A DNA stretch of 43,276 nt, taken from Candidatus Kapaibacterium sp. GTDB lineage: Bacteria > Bacteroidota > Ignavibacteria > Kapaibacteriales > WFXC01. Positions 26,563-35,900 of the stretch are shown piece by piece; the stretch's first letter is position 1, and each line of letters starts with the position of its first letter. The notes below the pieces were generated by a model. The model had not been told where the DNA came from and made no database searches. It worked only from the letters and a program-made list of their open reading frames with translations. The position numbers were made by a program, and so were the translations under genes. The stretch spans positions 1-43,276 of the forward strand of contig JALWUI010000165.1 in the NCBI GenBank assembly GCA_027082775.1, read 5' to 3'.

Positions 26563-29550
26563 CTACCGTGCAATGACTAATCGCTGGGTAAATTGCTTAT
26601 CTCCCAGGCTGACTCGACACACATAAACCCCTTCGGGCAGATTTGCAACATTCAATTTTATGGTTTGGGTACCGCTATGCACATCATACCGATAGCTTGC
26701 GATTTTCTTCCCTAAGACAGTGATAAGTTCCACCTGTGCCGGTTGATCTTCACGGGCAGTAATTTCCACAAAGACGTATTGTTGTGCTGGAGTCGGATAA
26801 AGAGCAATCCCTTCACCAGACACAACGCCGATGCTCATTAACTGAACACTTTTCACCCGCGGATCTGTAATGACTACCGCTTCGGAACTTCCCTTATCAA
26901 TTGTTCCCAAGACCTCACCTGTAACAGGATTCACAACCTTGTAGGACTGGGAAGGATTCTCAATGGCAACCACGACCGGATACTGTACACCCTGGAATTG
27001 AATCACCGGACTGTTGGCAGCACTTTCCACATAACTACCGCTTCCAAATCGCACATCGAACAATCCTGCCGGAGGAACTGGAGGCAATTCGAACCACTTG
27101 CTGATCCCACTTTCTCGAGAGAGATATAGCCGACCAACGTGATGGGCTTGATCGCGAATGACAACTACATCACTGCTGCGCAGAATGTCCTGCTTCCGGT
27201 CACGAACGACGCCCGAAGCCTTCATCGCATCCAGCCGGAGGTATCCTTCTTCATCGGTCTTTACCCAATATCCCTTTCCGGGCTCCAGCACGCTGACCTC
27301 TTTATACCCTTCGTCGGTCTTGTACCAGTAGACACCTGAAACCCGTGTTGGGATAGGACTCACATCTGTCAACGGATCAAACTGGATGTTATCCACATTG
27401 ACCGGAACGGACAACCCTCCGATCGTATTCCATCCTTTACCCAATCGCACTTGATATTGCGTTTCCCGTCCGACACTGGTTACCCGAGCCCCGGCAATAA
27501 TGCTATCCAGCAACGATCCATACTTCACAAAGTATCCCCGTCCCACCTGCAGATTGTCTTCCTGGTAATAGGCACCTTCAAAGAAGTAGCGAGGCTTATC
27601 CAGCGCATTTGGGAAGACTGTCTTCCAGAACGGATCTGCCGGACGAACGGGAAGCGATACCAGATTCCATCCTTTCTGGAGGAAAGCAAATCGCTCCACT
27701 CTTGGTGTCGCATACTCGATAATAAACGATGTAATACGCGCATCACGAATAGTAAAGGAATAGATCGTTCCTCCCACGTGCGTTGCGTTGCGCATATCAA
27801 CACCAAAAATGGAGCCGTTCAAAGTATCACGGAGGAAGAGCCGGGCGTTTGGCGGAAAGTCGCTGATATCCCAGCTTACAACCACTGGATAATCATTCTG
27901 TTCTGCTTTAAAGCGGCACAGATAAATGATAGTCGTATCGGCGTGGGCATCTCGAATATCACGTGACAGTGAACGTCCGGTCAAATCTCCCATACGAATA
28001 TCCGTTTCCGGTGGATACCATCGTGCCTCAAAGGGCATCAACGGATCAGTTTCTGCAACTTCACCAAACAGTGGATCCACACCATCGGAAGCCTCGGCGC
28101 CAGTACCAAAAATCAGCGTTTGTTGCACTCCCTGGGCACTCTCTAAGGTAATACGAATACCACGCCCTGTCACATCCTGATCCTCAACTAAGATTTCCTC
28201 ATTCGGCTCGATCGGATTCCGCCATATAATGAAAGTTACTCGCAACCGCACAGGGCTCACCAGCATTGTCGGGGAATGGAATGTGATATAGCCAACATAC
28301 ACCCCTGCCGGTCCCGTCACTCGCGAAGGATCACAAATAATCCGCAAACGCAGGGTTGGATCGCTCTGGGTTGGATTCCCCAGCGGATCGTTAATATCCC
28401 CCAGGATCCCTTCATCAATGTAGTCTATATACCCTTCCCGTGAAGGCTGCGGAATGGGGTTTTTCTGTCCAACCGTCTGGAACAACAACCACGGCTGATC
28501 GGACTGGACAAACAAATCGGTAATCCGCGACTGATCAATGATGTTTACGACATCCAATTCCCGGGTAACGACCTGGGGATCCTGCGAAGCAGAGTCAATT
28601 GTCAATGGATCAATCAGCTCCCACAAAGCTTTATTTGTTCCCGGTACTTCTCGAACTACCGCGCTGGGACCAATATCCGGCTTAAATCCAAGCTGTGGAA
28701 TACGGGTTAAACGCACGTATCCCATTCCCTTCAATGTGGGTTCTGTATTGAAGGTTAAAAGATTTTCATTCGTCAAACCGCCGAAAGGTTCTGGTTGCGG
28801 CTGATTGGGCACTGCATCTGGACCCGTCGTTGGGAATGGATATTGCCACGGATCTCGTTCATTCCATCGAATCGTATCTGCAGCAATGATCAATGGAGTG
28901 TTGGAAGCCGTCACATCGCTAATCGTGTTCGTTCCATCATCCTGAATCATTACCTTGAATTTCACGAAAAGCAGAATCGCCCAGTCGAACTGTCCTCGCT
29001 CCCCTGGAGTTGGATTCGTGAAGTTTGTTGGAGACAGAGGTTCCGAAGAAGTTCCGACAATCCGAATCCGCCGACCGTTCGGATCACCAGTATTTCCTGG
29101 AATACGGGTTTTGTAAAGAGGATCTGGACGATCATCCCACTGAATTTGAAAATGCTTCGCAATAGCAAAGGTATCGCTGCCTCGGGTTCCAATCATCTGA
29201 ACCCCAACAGCTTTCAGCGCTCGCTTATCATATCGAATGCTGAACTGAAAACTTTTGATCGGCTCTGCCGAAGCCAAAGTGTTGGAAAGCCAGGGATTTC
29301 GCACATACACCGGCACGATCAAATAATGATCCTCTTTACCCAGAGGGGCAATAGGATACCATATCCGCAGCCCCGGATACCGGATCTGCATATTTTGCTG
29401 GTACTCACCATAAGCTGGCTCTTGCAATACCAAACCAAGCTGAGGCAGCGATGGTGGTTCCACCTGTGCTAAAATGTTACTTGCAGCAACCAGGGCTACA
29501 ACCAGCAATGCGCTAACCTTACGGATAAACGGAGAAAACTTTGCCATCAT
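26563..29550 (-). CDS. Large secreted protein with cohesin-like, two GWN-type and T9SS modules
   Basis: The product is 995 residues. The start at 29550 (an ATGATG pair) has AAAGGA 7-8 nt upstream and begins a signal peptide (VSALLVVALVAASNILAQ). A cohesin-like beta-sandwich occupies about 70-205 (VPVYVRNP..., FQFSIRYDKRALKAVGV). A Y-x-G-Y-ITF strand-rich, BACON/Ig-like region follows at about 290-450. Next is a module with SAQGVQQTLIFGTG and FEARWYPPE (about 460-620), shared with the giant gene at 32974. Two repeats then open GWNLVSLPV and GWNTIGGLSV, and a FELPPVPPAGLFDVRF segment follows. The end is a T9SS type-A domain (LYPTPAQQYVFVEI... to LVIAR). It is predicted to be exported and held at the surface. 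Confidence 0.8.
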   Translation of the reverse strand: MMAKFSPFIRKVSALLVVALVAASNILAQVEPPSLPQLGLVLQEPAYGEYQQNMQIRYPGLRIWYPIAPLGKEDHYLIVPVYVRNPWLSNTLASAEPIKSFQFSIRYDKRALKAVGVQMIGTRGSDTFAIAKHFQIQWDDRPDPLYKTRIPGNTGDPNGRRIRIVGTSSEPLSPTNFTNPTPGERGQFDWAILLFVKFKVMIQDDGTNTISDVTASNTPLIIAADTIRWNERDPWQYPFPTTGPDAVPNQPQPEPFGGLTNENLLTFNTEPTLKGMGYVRLTRIPQLGFKPDIGPSAVVREVPGTNKALWELIDPLTIDSASQDPQVVTRELDVVNIIDQSRITDLFVQSDQPWLLFQTVGQKNPIPQPSREGYIDYIDEGILGDINDPLGNPTQSDPTLRLRIICDPSRVTGPAGVYVGYITFHSPTMLVSPVRLRVTFIIWRNPIEPNEEILVEDQDVTGRGIRITLESAQGVQQTLIFGTGAEASDGVDPLFGEVAETDPLMPFEARWYPPETDIRMGDLTGRSLSRDIRDAHADTTIIYLCRFKAEQNDYPVVVSWDISDFPPNARLFLRDTLNGSIFGVDMRNATHVGGTIYSFTIRDARITSFIIEYATPRVERFAFLQKGWNLVSLPVRPADPFWKTVFPNALDKPRYFFEGAYYQEDNLQVGRGYFVKYGSLLDSIIAGARVTSVGRETQYQVRLGKGWNTIGGLSVPVNVDNIQFDPLTDVSPIPTRVSGVYWYKTDEGYKEVSVLEPGKGYWVKTDEEGYLRLDAMKASGVVRDRKQDILRSSDVVVIRDQAHHVGRLYLSRESGISKWFELPPVPPAGLFDVRFGSGSYVESAANSPVIQFQGVQYPVVVAIENPSQSYKVVNPVTGEVLGTIDKGSSEAVVITDPRVKSVQLMSIGVVSGEGIALYPTPAQQYVFVEITAREDQPAQVELITVLGKKIASYRYDVHSGTQTIKLNVANLPEGVYVCRVSLGDKQFTQRLVIAR

Positions 29551-29591
29551 TCTGTTTCCTTTGACTTTTATAAACATCCCTTTTTGCTCTT

Positions 29592-30803
29592 CTATTTCCT
29601 GTATATCCACTCAATATGTCGCTCTTGCCCATAGCAAAAAGCAATAGCGTACAATCCACGGCTCCAGGTCATTGTCGGAATCCAGTAATACTGCTTTCCC
29701 GTCTGTATTGGAACATCCAGAATTTTTCGTCCCATACTATCGTAAACTTCAATCTTCGTCATTGGCAACCTGGTGTGAACTTCTATACCATCCGTTCCTT
29801 CCGATATGAGCTTCCATCGCGTTACTGGCTCTGTTTCTACACCACTTATCTGTCGCCATTTGACCACTATACGACTCGTGTCAAACTGCGTAACGCAATG
29901 ACAAACCGGCAACGCCTGAAATATGCCCACTGCAAAGCTCACTGTATCTGCCGACGTCGTATTGAGCACTACCCGCACTGAACACGCTGTCGAGCTCCAG
30001 TTGGAGTCTCCATAACATTGCCATTCATACCGTTGCTGCTCTGCACTCCATTCTGGTTGATCGCACTTTAAATCTCCGATAGGGAACAATTGCAATTGTT
30101 GCACCTCACCACTACCATCCAGTTGCTTGAAATACAGAGCAACCGTATCAACGCGATTGTTAAATATGTTCTGGAGCTCCATTGTGAATTGTAATGTATC
30201 TACCGGGATCGTCAGCACCGTATCATACGGGTATACATTCAATCGAGCTTGCCTGCTGAATTCGTCCCGAATCATCAATACGACAGGATCGACATTCCCG
30301 ATAGTACCCGGCACATCGATAACGGTATTATTATGGAGTCGACCAAAAGTCACCCGGCGCAGCGCAACATAACTCGTATCCGGACATCGAGGCTCACGCA
30401 CATTCCCTGCAATTGCTACCAGCGCTTTCTGAGGTTCAGCATTGTGCAGAAAACGCTGAACATTGCCACCTTCTACGACCACGACGCCATCTTCGACTGT
30501 ATGCATCTGAACAAAGTCCATCATCTCACTCAGCGTATTCGTCTTCAATAGGGTCGTTAGCGCAAACCTCGATGGATCGTACCCAATCTCGACCGCAAAT
30601 GATAGCAAACTATCCTGTACGTGAACCGTACCAACGGTTACCACCAGAATCACTCGCTGCACCGATCCACAAATATCCACCGGCTGACTCTGGATTCCGA
30701 CCACCTGAGCCGCTGTTGGGAAACTCCCACTAACCAAACTCAGGAGCGTTCCCAACCACTTCAATTTCTCAAAGAACTCACAATAAAAAACTCTTTTAAT
30801 CAC
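29592..30803 (-). CDS. Secreted protein with cohesin-like domain and divergent T9SS C-terminus
   Basis: The product is 403 residues, starting with GTG at 30803 preceded by AGGA. A signal peptide is likely: a basic or aromatic start, then WLGTLLSLVSGSFPTAAQ. The mature N-terminal part (about 45-175) has a cohesin-like pattern, LLSFAVEIGYDPSRFALTTL followed by a strand-rich stretch ending VALRRVTFGRL. A second beta region contains IPVDTLQFTMELQNIFNNRV. The C-terminal 75 residues have IEVYDSMGRKIL and SRGLYAIAF, clearly the core of a T9SS type-A domain, but the usual PNP loop is missing. It is 42 bp after the next gene upstream on the same strand. Confidence 0.75.
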   Translation of the reverse strand: MIKRVFYCEFFEKLKWLGTLLSLVSGSFPTAAQVVGIQSQPVDICGSVQRVILVVTVGTVHVQDSLLSFAVEIGYDPSRFALTTLLKTNTLSEMMDFVQMHTVEDGVVVVEGGNVQRFLHNAEPQKALVAIAGNVREPRCPDTSYVALRRVTFGRLHNNTVIDVPGTIGNVDPVVLMIRDEFSRQARLNVYPYDTVLTIPVDTLQFTMELQNIFNNRVDTVALYFKQLDGSGEVQQLQLFPIGDLKCDQPEWSAEQQRYEWQCYGDSNWSSTACSVRVVLNTTSADTVSFAVGIFQALPVCHCVTQFDTSRIVVKWRQISGVETEPVTRWKLISEGTDGIEVHTRLPMTKIEVYDSMGRKILDVPIQTGKQYYWIPTMTWSRGLYAIAFCYGQERHIEWIYRK

Positions 30804-30844
30804 AGTCCTACAACTGTTTGCTATACGCTTTGTCTATGACAATT

Positions 30845-32866
30845 TTATCGCTTTGCTACTTGGTAAGTGCCAACAACCTGTCCGTCTTGGACAATCTGCC
30901 AGAAATAGATACCTGTTGCCACTGGATTCCCACTTCCATCTTTACCATCCCAGCGCAACTGCTGCATTTGCCCAGCTTCCAAATGACCATCCCACAGTGT
31001 TCGAAGCTTCTGTCCCAACTCGTTGACGATCTGGACTGTATAATGCCCCGTCTCAGGAGCAACATATCGCATCTGAACTTCGTTCACAAAGGGATTCGGG
31101 AAAATCTGGATCGCGGCTTGCTCCATACCAGCATTTGCAATCATTAAGGTTGTCCCTTTGCGCTGGACGTCGTTAAACCGAAGATCTGAAATCGTCACAG
31201 TGCTACCTGCAGGACGAATAATCAAATATCCCACGATTCCGGGAGCAAAATCTCCAGTTCCTGCTACCGCCACACGGTTTCCACTCCATTGCGTATACAA
31301 TCTCTGATCCCGGCCAGCAACCCCAACGAATTCTTCAATGGTAGCATTGGAAACTGTAAAAGTAAATCCAACGGTCGAATGCACATATCCATTGAGCCGA
31401 ACTGGAATGCTCACCATTCCATTGCCTATTGCTTCGGCTGTTCCAAATTCTATGGTTGTTGCTCGCATTACCGCCGCTGCCTTCCCATATCCCGGAATGG
31501 TATCCAGCAGCCAGGGCAGATCTGGCACTTTTCCGGCAATGTAGTTCAAAATCAATGCAGCATCGTATTCATTTGCCTGGAAGTACAAGTTGTTCCGAGA
31601 ATCATCGGCAGGCAGATCATCATAAACCCCAGCGCTTTTTACTGGCCACTCCCGACGATAGACAACCAAGTTTCCGTCCTGATCCAGGGAATCGCCGCTA
31701 TTATCCAGCTTCCGGGAAGAATACCAGAAACGTCCATTGTGGTTCACATCTGCGTGGTACGCCTGTCGGAACATCAAGCTATCCAGGGGCTGATTCTGCG
31801 CTACCGCCCGGAGAATGGTTAACACGTCATTGAGTGTCACATACCGATTCTGTGGCAATCCCGCATGCAATTGTCCGGGAATTTGAGACATATTGGCATC
31901 ACCATCTCCCCATCCAGCGATACCCGGTTTCGGCGTAGCGATAAATACAATAATGTTGTTATTTGCGCGAGACGGGGGCCAGATGCTGGTCAATCGCTGG
32001 CTCTTGATCACACTATCCTGCCCATCATATCCAGGAATGTAAGCACTGGAAGTGCTATCTTCTATGAAAAGCCCATTCATAAAAGAGGTATTTCCTCCCT
32101 GCGTCAGCGAGACTGACTCCAATCCTACCGCAGAACCACTAATCTTTGTAATACCTGGAATGCCACCAATGATTCCATAATGGAACTCAATATTCCCCTG
32201 ATCGCCCGTTTTTGGCTCGCCAACAGCCGGTGATTCATAGATTTTCACCTGGAAATTGGCAATACTGGAAGGCTGCGGTGCTGGATTAGCTGCGTTGGGA
32301 TTATTAGGATCAGTCGGATCAAAGAAATAATTCACGTTCAAATTCTTCCACTGAATGGTCAGCACCCGTGAACCGGGTTGTCCGGAAATGTAATAAGAAA
32401 TTTCCGACGGCATAAATCCAACGTCACTGGGCGTACGATAATAGTGATCCCCCCAGAACGGAGCAATTACCCCATTAGGAGAGTTCTTGCTGAACATATT
32501 GTTGGGATCATTCGTCCCAAAAACGGCTGGCAAATCCCCTACTTGAACAAAACCATTAACATTGACCTGAATTCGGGTATATCGCTGTCCATCAAATTCA
32601 AATTCAAACGGCAACTCAATGCCGAATTCCTGCGTCACAGGATTATAATAAAATCCATCGTCCGGATCCAGAATACTCGAATTCAAAGGATCCCGAAAAT
32701 CCTCAGCCGGGAGCACTACCCGGTCTGTTGGTAATTCCTGATAGGGTGCATTCTCAATCGTATTGGTAAAGTAAGAATAAATCTGTGCAAAAGTGTTTGC
32801 TACAGGCAACAAAAGAAGCCCTACAGCAAATGCTGCCACAGAAAAAATCCGTTGCTGCAACTTCAT
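30845..32866 (-). CDS. Secreted protein with dockerin-like EF-hand region, cohesin-like domain and T9SS domain
   Basis: The product is 673 residues. A signal peptide (VAAFAVGLLLLPVANTFA) is followed by a large strand-rich domain (about 60-300) of the nidogen/PA14-like look (VNGFVQVGD, ITISGSAVG...). A dockerin-like region follows (about 316-460): GDANMSQ, TLNDVLTILRAVAQ, ADVNHNGRF (residue 371 onward) and NEYDAALILNYIAGKVPDLPWL resemble paired calcium-binding F-hand repeats and helices. A cohesin-like region (about 465-590; VSIPVRLNGYVHSTVGFTFTV) comes next. The end is a complete T9SS type-A domain with IFPNPF, NELGQKL and GIYFWQIV. GGGAA lies before the ATG. Confidence 0.78.
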   Translation of the reverse strand: MKLQQRIFSVAAFAVGLLLLPVANTFAQIYSYFTNTIENAPYQELPTDRVVLPAEDFRDPLNSSILDPDDGFYYNPVTQEFGIELPFEFEFDGQRYTRIQVNVNGFVQVGDLPAVFGTNDPNNMFSKNSPNGVIAPFWGDHYYRTPSDVGFMPSEISYYISGQPGSRVLTIQWKNLNVNYFFDPTDPNNPNAANPAPQPSSIANFQVKIYESPAVGEPKTGDQGNIEFHYGIIGGIPGITKISGSAVGLESVSLTQGGNTSFMNGLFIEDSTSSAYIPGYDGQDSVIKSQRLTSIWPPSRANNNIIVFIATPKPGIAGWGDGDANMSQIPGQLHAGLPQNRYVTLNDVLTILRAVAQNQPLDSLMFRQAYHADVNHNGRFWYSSRKLDNSGDSLDQDGNLVVYRREWPVKSAGVYDDLPADDSRNNLYFQANEYDAALILNYIAGKVPDLPWLLDTIPGYGKAAAVMRATTIEFGTAEAIGNGMVSIPVRLNGYVHSTVGFTFTVSNATIEEFVGVAGRDQRLYTQWSGNRVAVAGTGDFAPGIVGYLIIRPAGSTVTISDLRFNDVQRKGTTLMIANAGMEQAAIQIFPNPFVNEVQMRYVAPETGHYTVQIVNELGQKLRTLWDGHLEAGQMQQLRWDGKDGSGNPVATGIYFWQIVQDGQVVGTYQVAKR

Positions 32867-32920
32867 AACTCTTCCCTTTATGTTATTCCAACATTTTAAC
32901 TGTCACCGTTTTATCTGTTC

Positions 32921-32958
32921 TCCGGGAACTCCTTTTTTATACCAAAGGAGCTCCCGGA
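32921..32958 (-). terminator. Strong hairpin after the giant gene
   Basis: TCCGGGA-A-CTCCTTT (32921-32935) pairs with AAAGGAG-C-TCCCGGA (32944-32958) around an 8-nt loop; the one imperfect position is a G-U pair in the minus-strand RNA. It lies 16 bp after the stop of the 2211-residue gene. No T-tract follows, so it may be a processing or attenuating structure before the next gene rather than a full terminator. Confidence 0.5.
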
Positions 32959-32973
32959 AACATTTTGCCGTAC

Positions 32974-35900
32974 TTACCGCACAACGGTCACTGGATAGAG
33001 CAGCACCTGGTCATCCAACTCAATGCGATAGAAGTACAACCCCGCTGCTACACGTTGCCCGGCCATATTCACAACATTCCACTCATACCGATAAGTGCCA
33101 GCAGCAACTTTTGCCTGCCCAAGCACCTGCACGGTTTGTCCCATCACATCTACCACTTCTACTTTCAAGTGGGTTGGATGGTCCGTTGTAACAACCACCG
33201 TTGCTTGCTCTTCAATCGGATTGGGATAGGTACTAATCCGCACACCTGCTGGCTGATGACCTTCTGCAACGCTAACAGCCGTTGAGGAATCCTTGACGAT
33301 CTCGAATCCGGTAATCTTCGTATCGTAAACTGTGACCGTGATTTGCCCGTTATCATCCTGAATATCAACGCCAGCCGATGCCCGGTAATGACCAGTGCGC
33401 ATATTGATATAGAACACATTCCCCTTGGAATTCGCATCTCGCATATACCAATCAATTCCGGGGAACGGCGATGGCACCGTATTCTTATCCCAGCTAATCG
33501 TCACCGGATAAAGCGCCCCCGATTGATCTCCGTATCCCGCCTGGAACCCTGCTTCCAGTGGCCGATCTGAGGACTTGGGAACGATATTCCGTAAGATTCC
33601 TGTCCGTTCCGGAATCATCCACCGAGCATCGAAAATGTTTGCTGGCGGAATGGGCGGAATTTCAAATTCACAGTAATTGGAATCCAGCTTCCCAATACCA
33701 CCCAGATCTGCGTCCTTCCCGGTCGTCGCATTGATAGCGGTTCCCCATTCCAGAATCTGATAAGCACCAGCGGCATTTTCAATGCGAATTGTGCTGACAA
33801 AATCGGTTTCTTCGGAAACAGCAATCCGATAGGTCAGGGTTGCCTGCTCACCTTCTTTATCCACCGCTACAATTTCAATCGTTACCGTTCCATCCGGATT
33901 GCGCGGTGTATTGTTATCAACCGTTCCTGAGACTGTTACCACAACAGTATCAATTCCACTCCCTGTGACGGTAGAAGGATCAACGGTAAATCCAGACGGT
34001 TGCGTAACAGTCAGCGTAATTTCCTCTACCGCATCATCGGGGAATGTCCGCTTCAGATCCAGATCGGTCAAGGTAATTTGCTCACTATACTGTTCACCCA
34101 CATCGACACATTCCACCAGCGGATCTCGATACAATGCAGGCGGATGATTGACCATCTGAACTTCGATGGGAATCTGCTTGACGTGCGTCAAACCATACTC
34201 ATCAGTTACCAACACCGTGATCGTATCAGCATTGGCGCCCAGGCGTGGCGCATCTTCCACCCGCGGAATTCCGTACAGTCGACCGGTCTCAGGATCAATC
34301 TTCAGCCATCGTGGGGTCTTGGCACGCGACGTGATTTCATCCCAGTTTCCTGCTTCGGGATAGCACGGATCCCGCAGAATACCGGTTGTCGGTTCATACA
34401 ACAACTCAAAGGTATGCCGCTGGTCAAAGTTGGGATCGTAGACCTTAATGACCCGTGTCGTATCGAACAATTGAGCATTATACTCTTCATCCTCTACAGC
34501 AACAGCCACCTGATCGGTTACAATCAACGGTGAGAAGTTAATCAGGATCGGCTTGGTAATCATATTGACCCCACCGTGACCATCGTGGACAACAACAGTA
34601 ATAATCGTATCAGTGTACAACCACTGGTTATACTGCGATATGGGCTTCAACAAAGTTGACCGTGCTGTTGCCGAATCAATCCGAGCCCGCAAGAGGCCTT
34701 TCTCAGTGAACGCAGCAGCATAAGGATCAGGATTGCCACTCTCATCCTGCAAGTACTCTGGAGCTAACCACTGCGGACGCACCTGTGACAATCCGCCAAC
34801 GGCTGTATCTTCCGGATTATTCCGAACACCTACCGTTGCAAATCCATACGCAACCTTCCCGTATCGGAAATCCCATCCCTGGGCAGCAGCTACTGAATCT
34901 TCCGCCTCATCATCCGTATCAAAATCAACGTCGAAGCGCAAGGAATCTGTCACACTTGCAATCAGGGTATCATTAGTCTGGCAGCGAGCATTAACAGCGG
35001 TGAACACCGGAATACTGTCGATAACCAGAATTCGGAATCGATACTCAATGGTATGATCCCACGCATAGTTGACAGTATCCTGTTGCAAGAAGCGCGCATT
35101 ATCGCTATCATAAACAGTAGCGTTGAGATAATCCCGATACAGGTAGATGTACTTAGCGATTTCCTCGTCGCTCAATCCCAATTTCTTCAGGCTATCCACC
35201 ACTTCTGCGGATGGCGCCCAATTGCGGACCCGCACAACTACTTCTTCACCGCCCGGCACAACGAATGGATTCGTTGGCTGTCCTTTAAATTGCAGGTAGC
35301 TGATAGCACCATAGTACGAGGGTACGTTATAGAAGAGCGTATCAGCATCCAGCCAATAGGACAAACCACTACCCGGTGCAACTTCCCACTCATAGGTCAA
35401 CGCCGGGTACTGATCCGGGAAGAACACGGATCGTGGATCATAGAATTTATTGGTGTCCACTGCTGTCGCTGTGAGAATCGAATCCCGTCCAATACCACTC
35501 CCTGCCGGACGTGGATAGCTAATGTCTTCCTTCAACATTATCAGATTCTGCAATTCTGCCGGCTGCACTTCTTGCAGATCCACAATATTCCCCGTCCATA
35601 CCGGTGGCTTCGTAGATGCAGCAATGCGGAAGGTAATTCCCTTATTGATTGCAGCGTTCACGCCCTCACGCCACAATACCGTCCGTGAAACAATCAGGAT
35701 TTCATCCCCAACATTCACTGGCAAAGCAGAATACTTCTCACCAGCGAAATAAACCACATTTTCACCACCATTCGTAGAAGCTGGTAGATCGGGACGGTTG
35801 GAATACTGAAATCCTGTTCCACCCAACCGATCCTCACTGTGTTCATATTTTCGTCCACGCAGCACTGCTAAGTCCTCATTTTGGGCATTACGATAGAGGT

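Noticed and set aside
26436-26573. Upstream extension of the 25677 gene in frame to 26573
   Set aside because: It contains the terminator at 26491-26530 and no ribosome-binding site; the signal peptide and GGGAGGGA site place the start at 26435.
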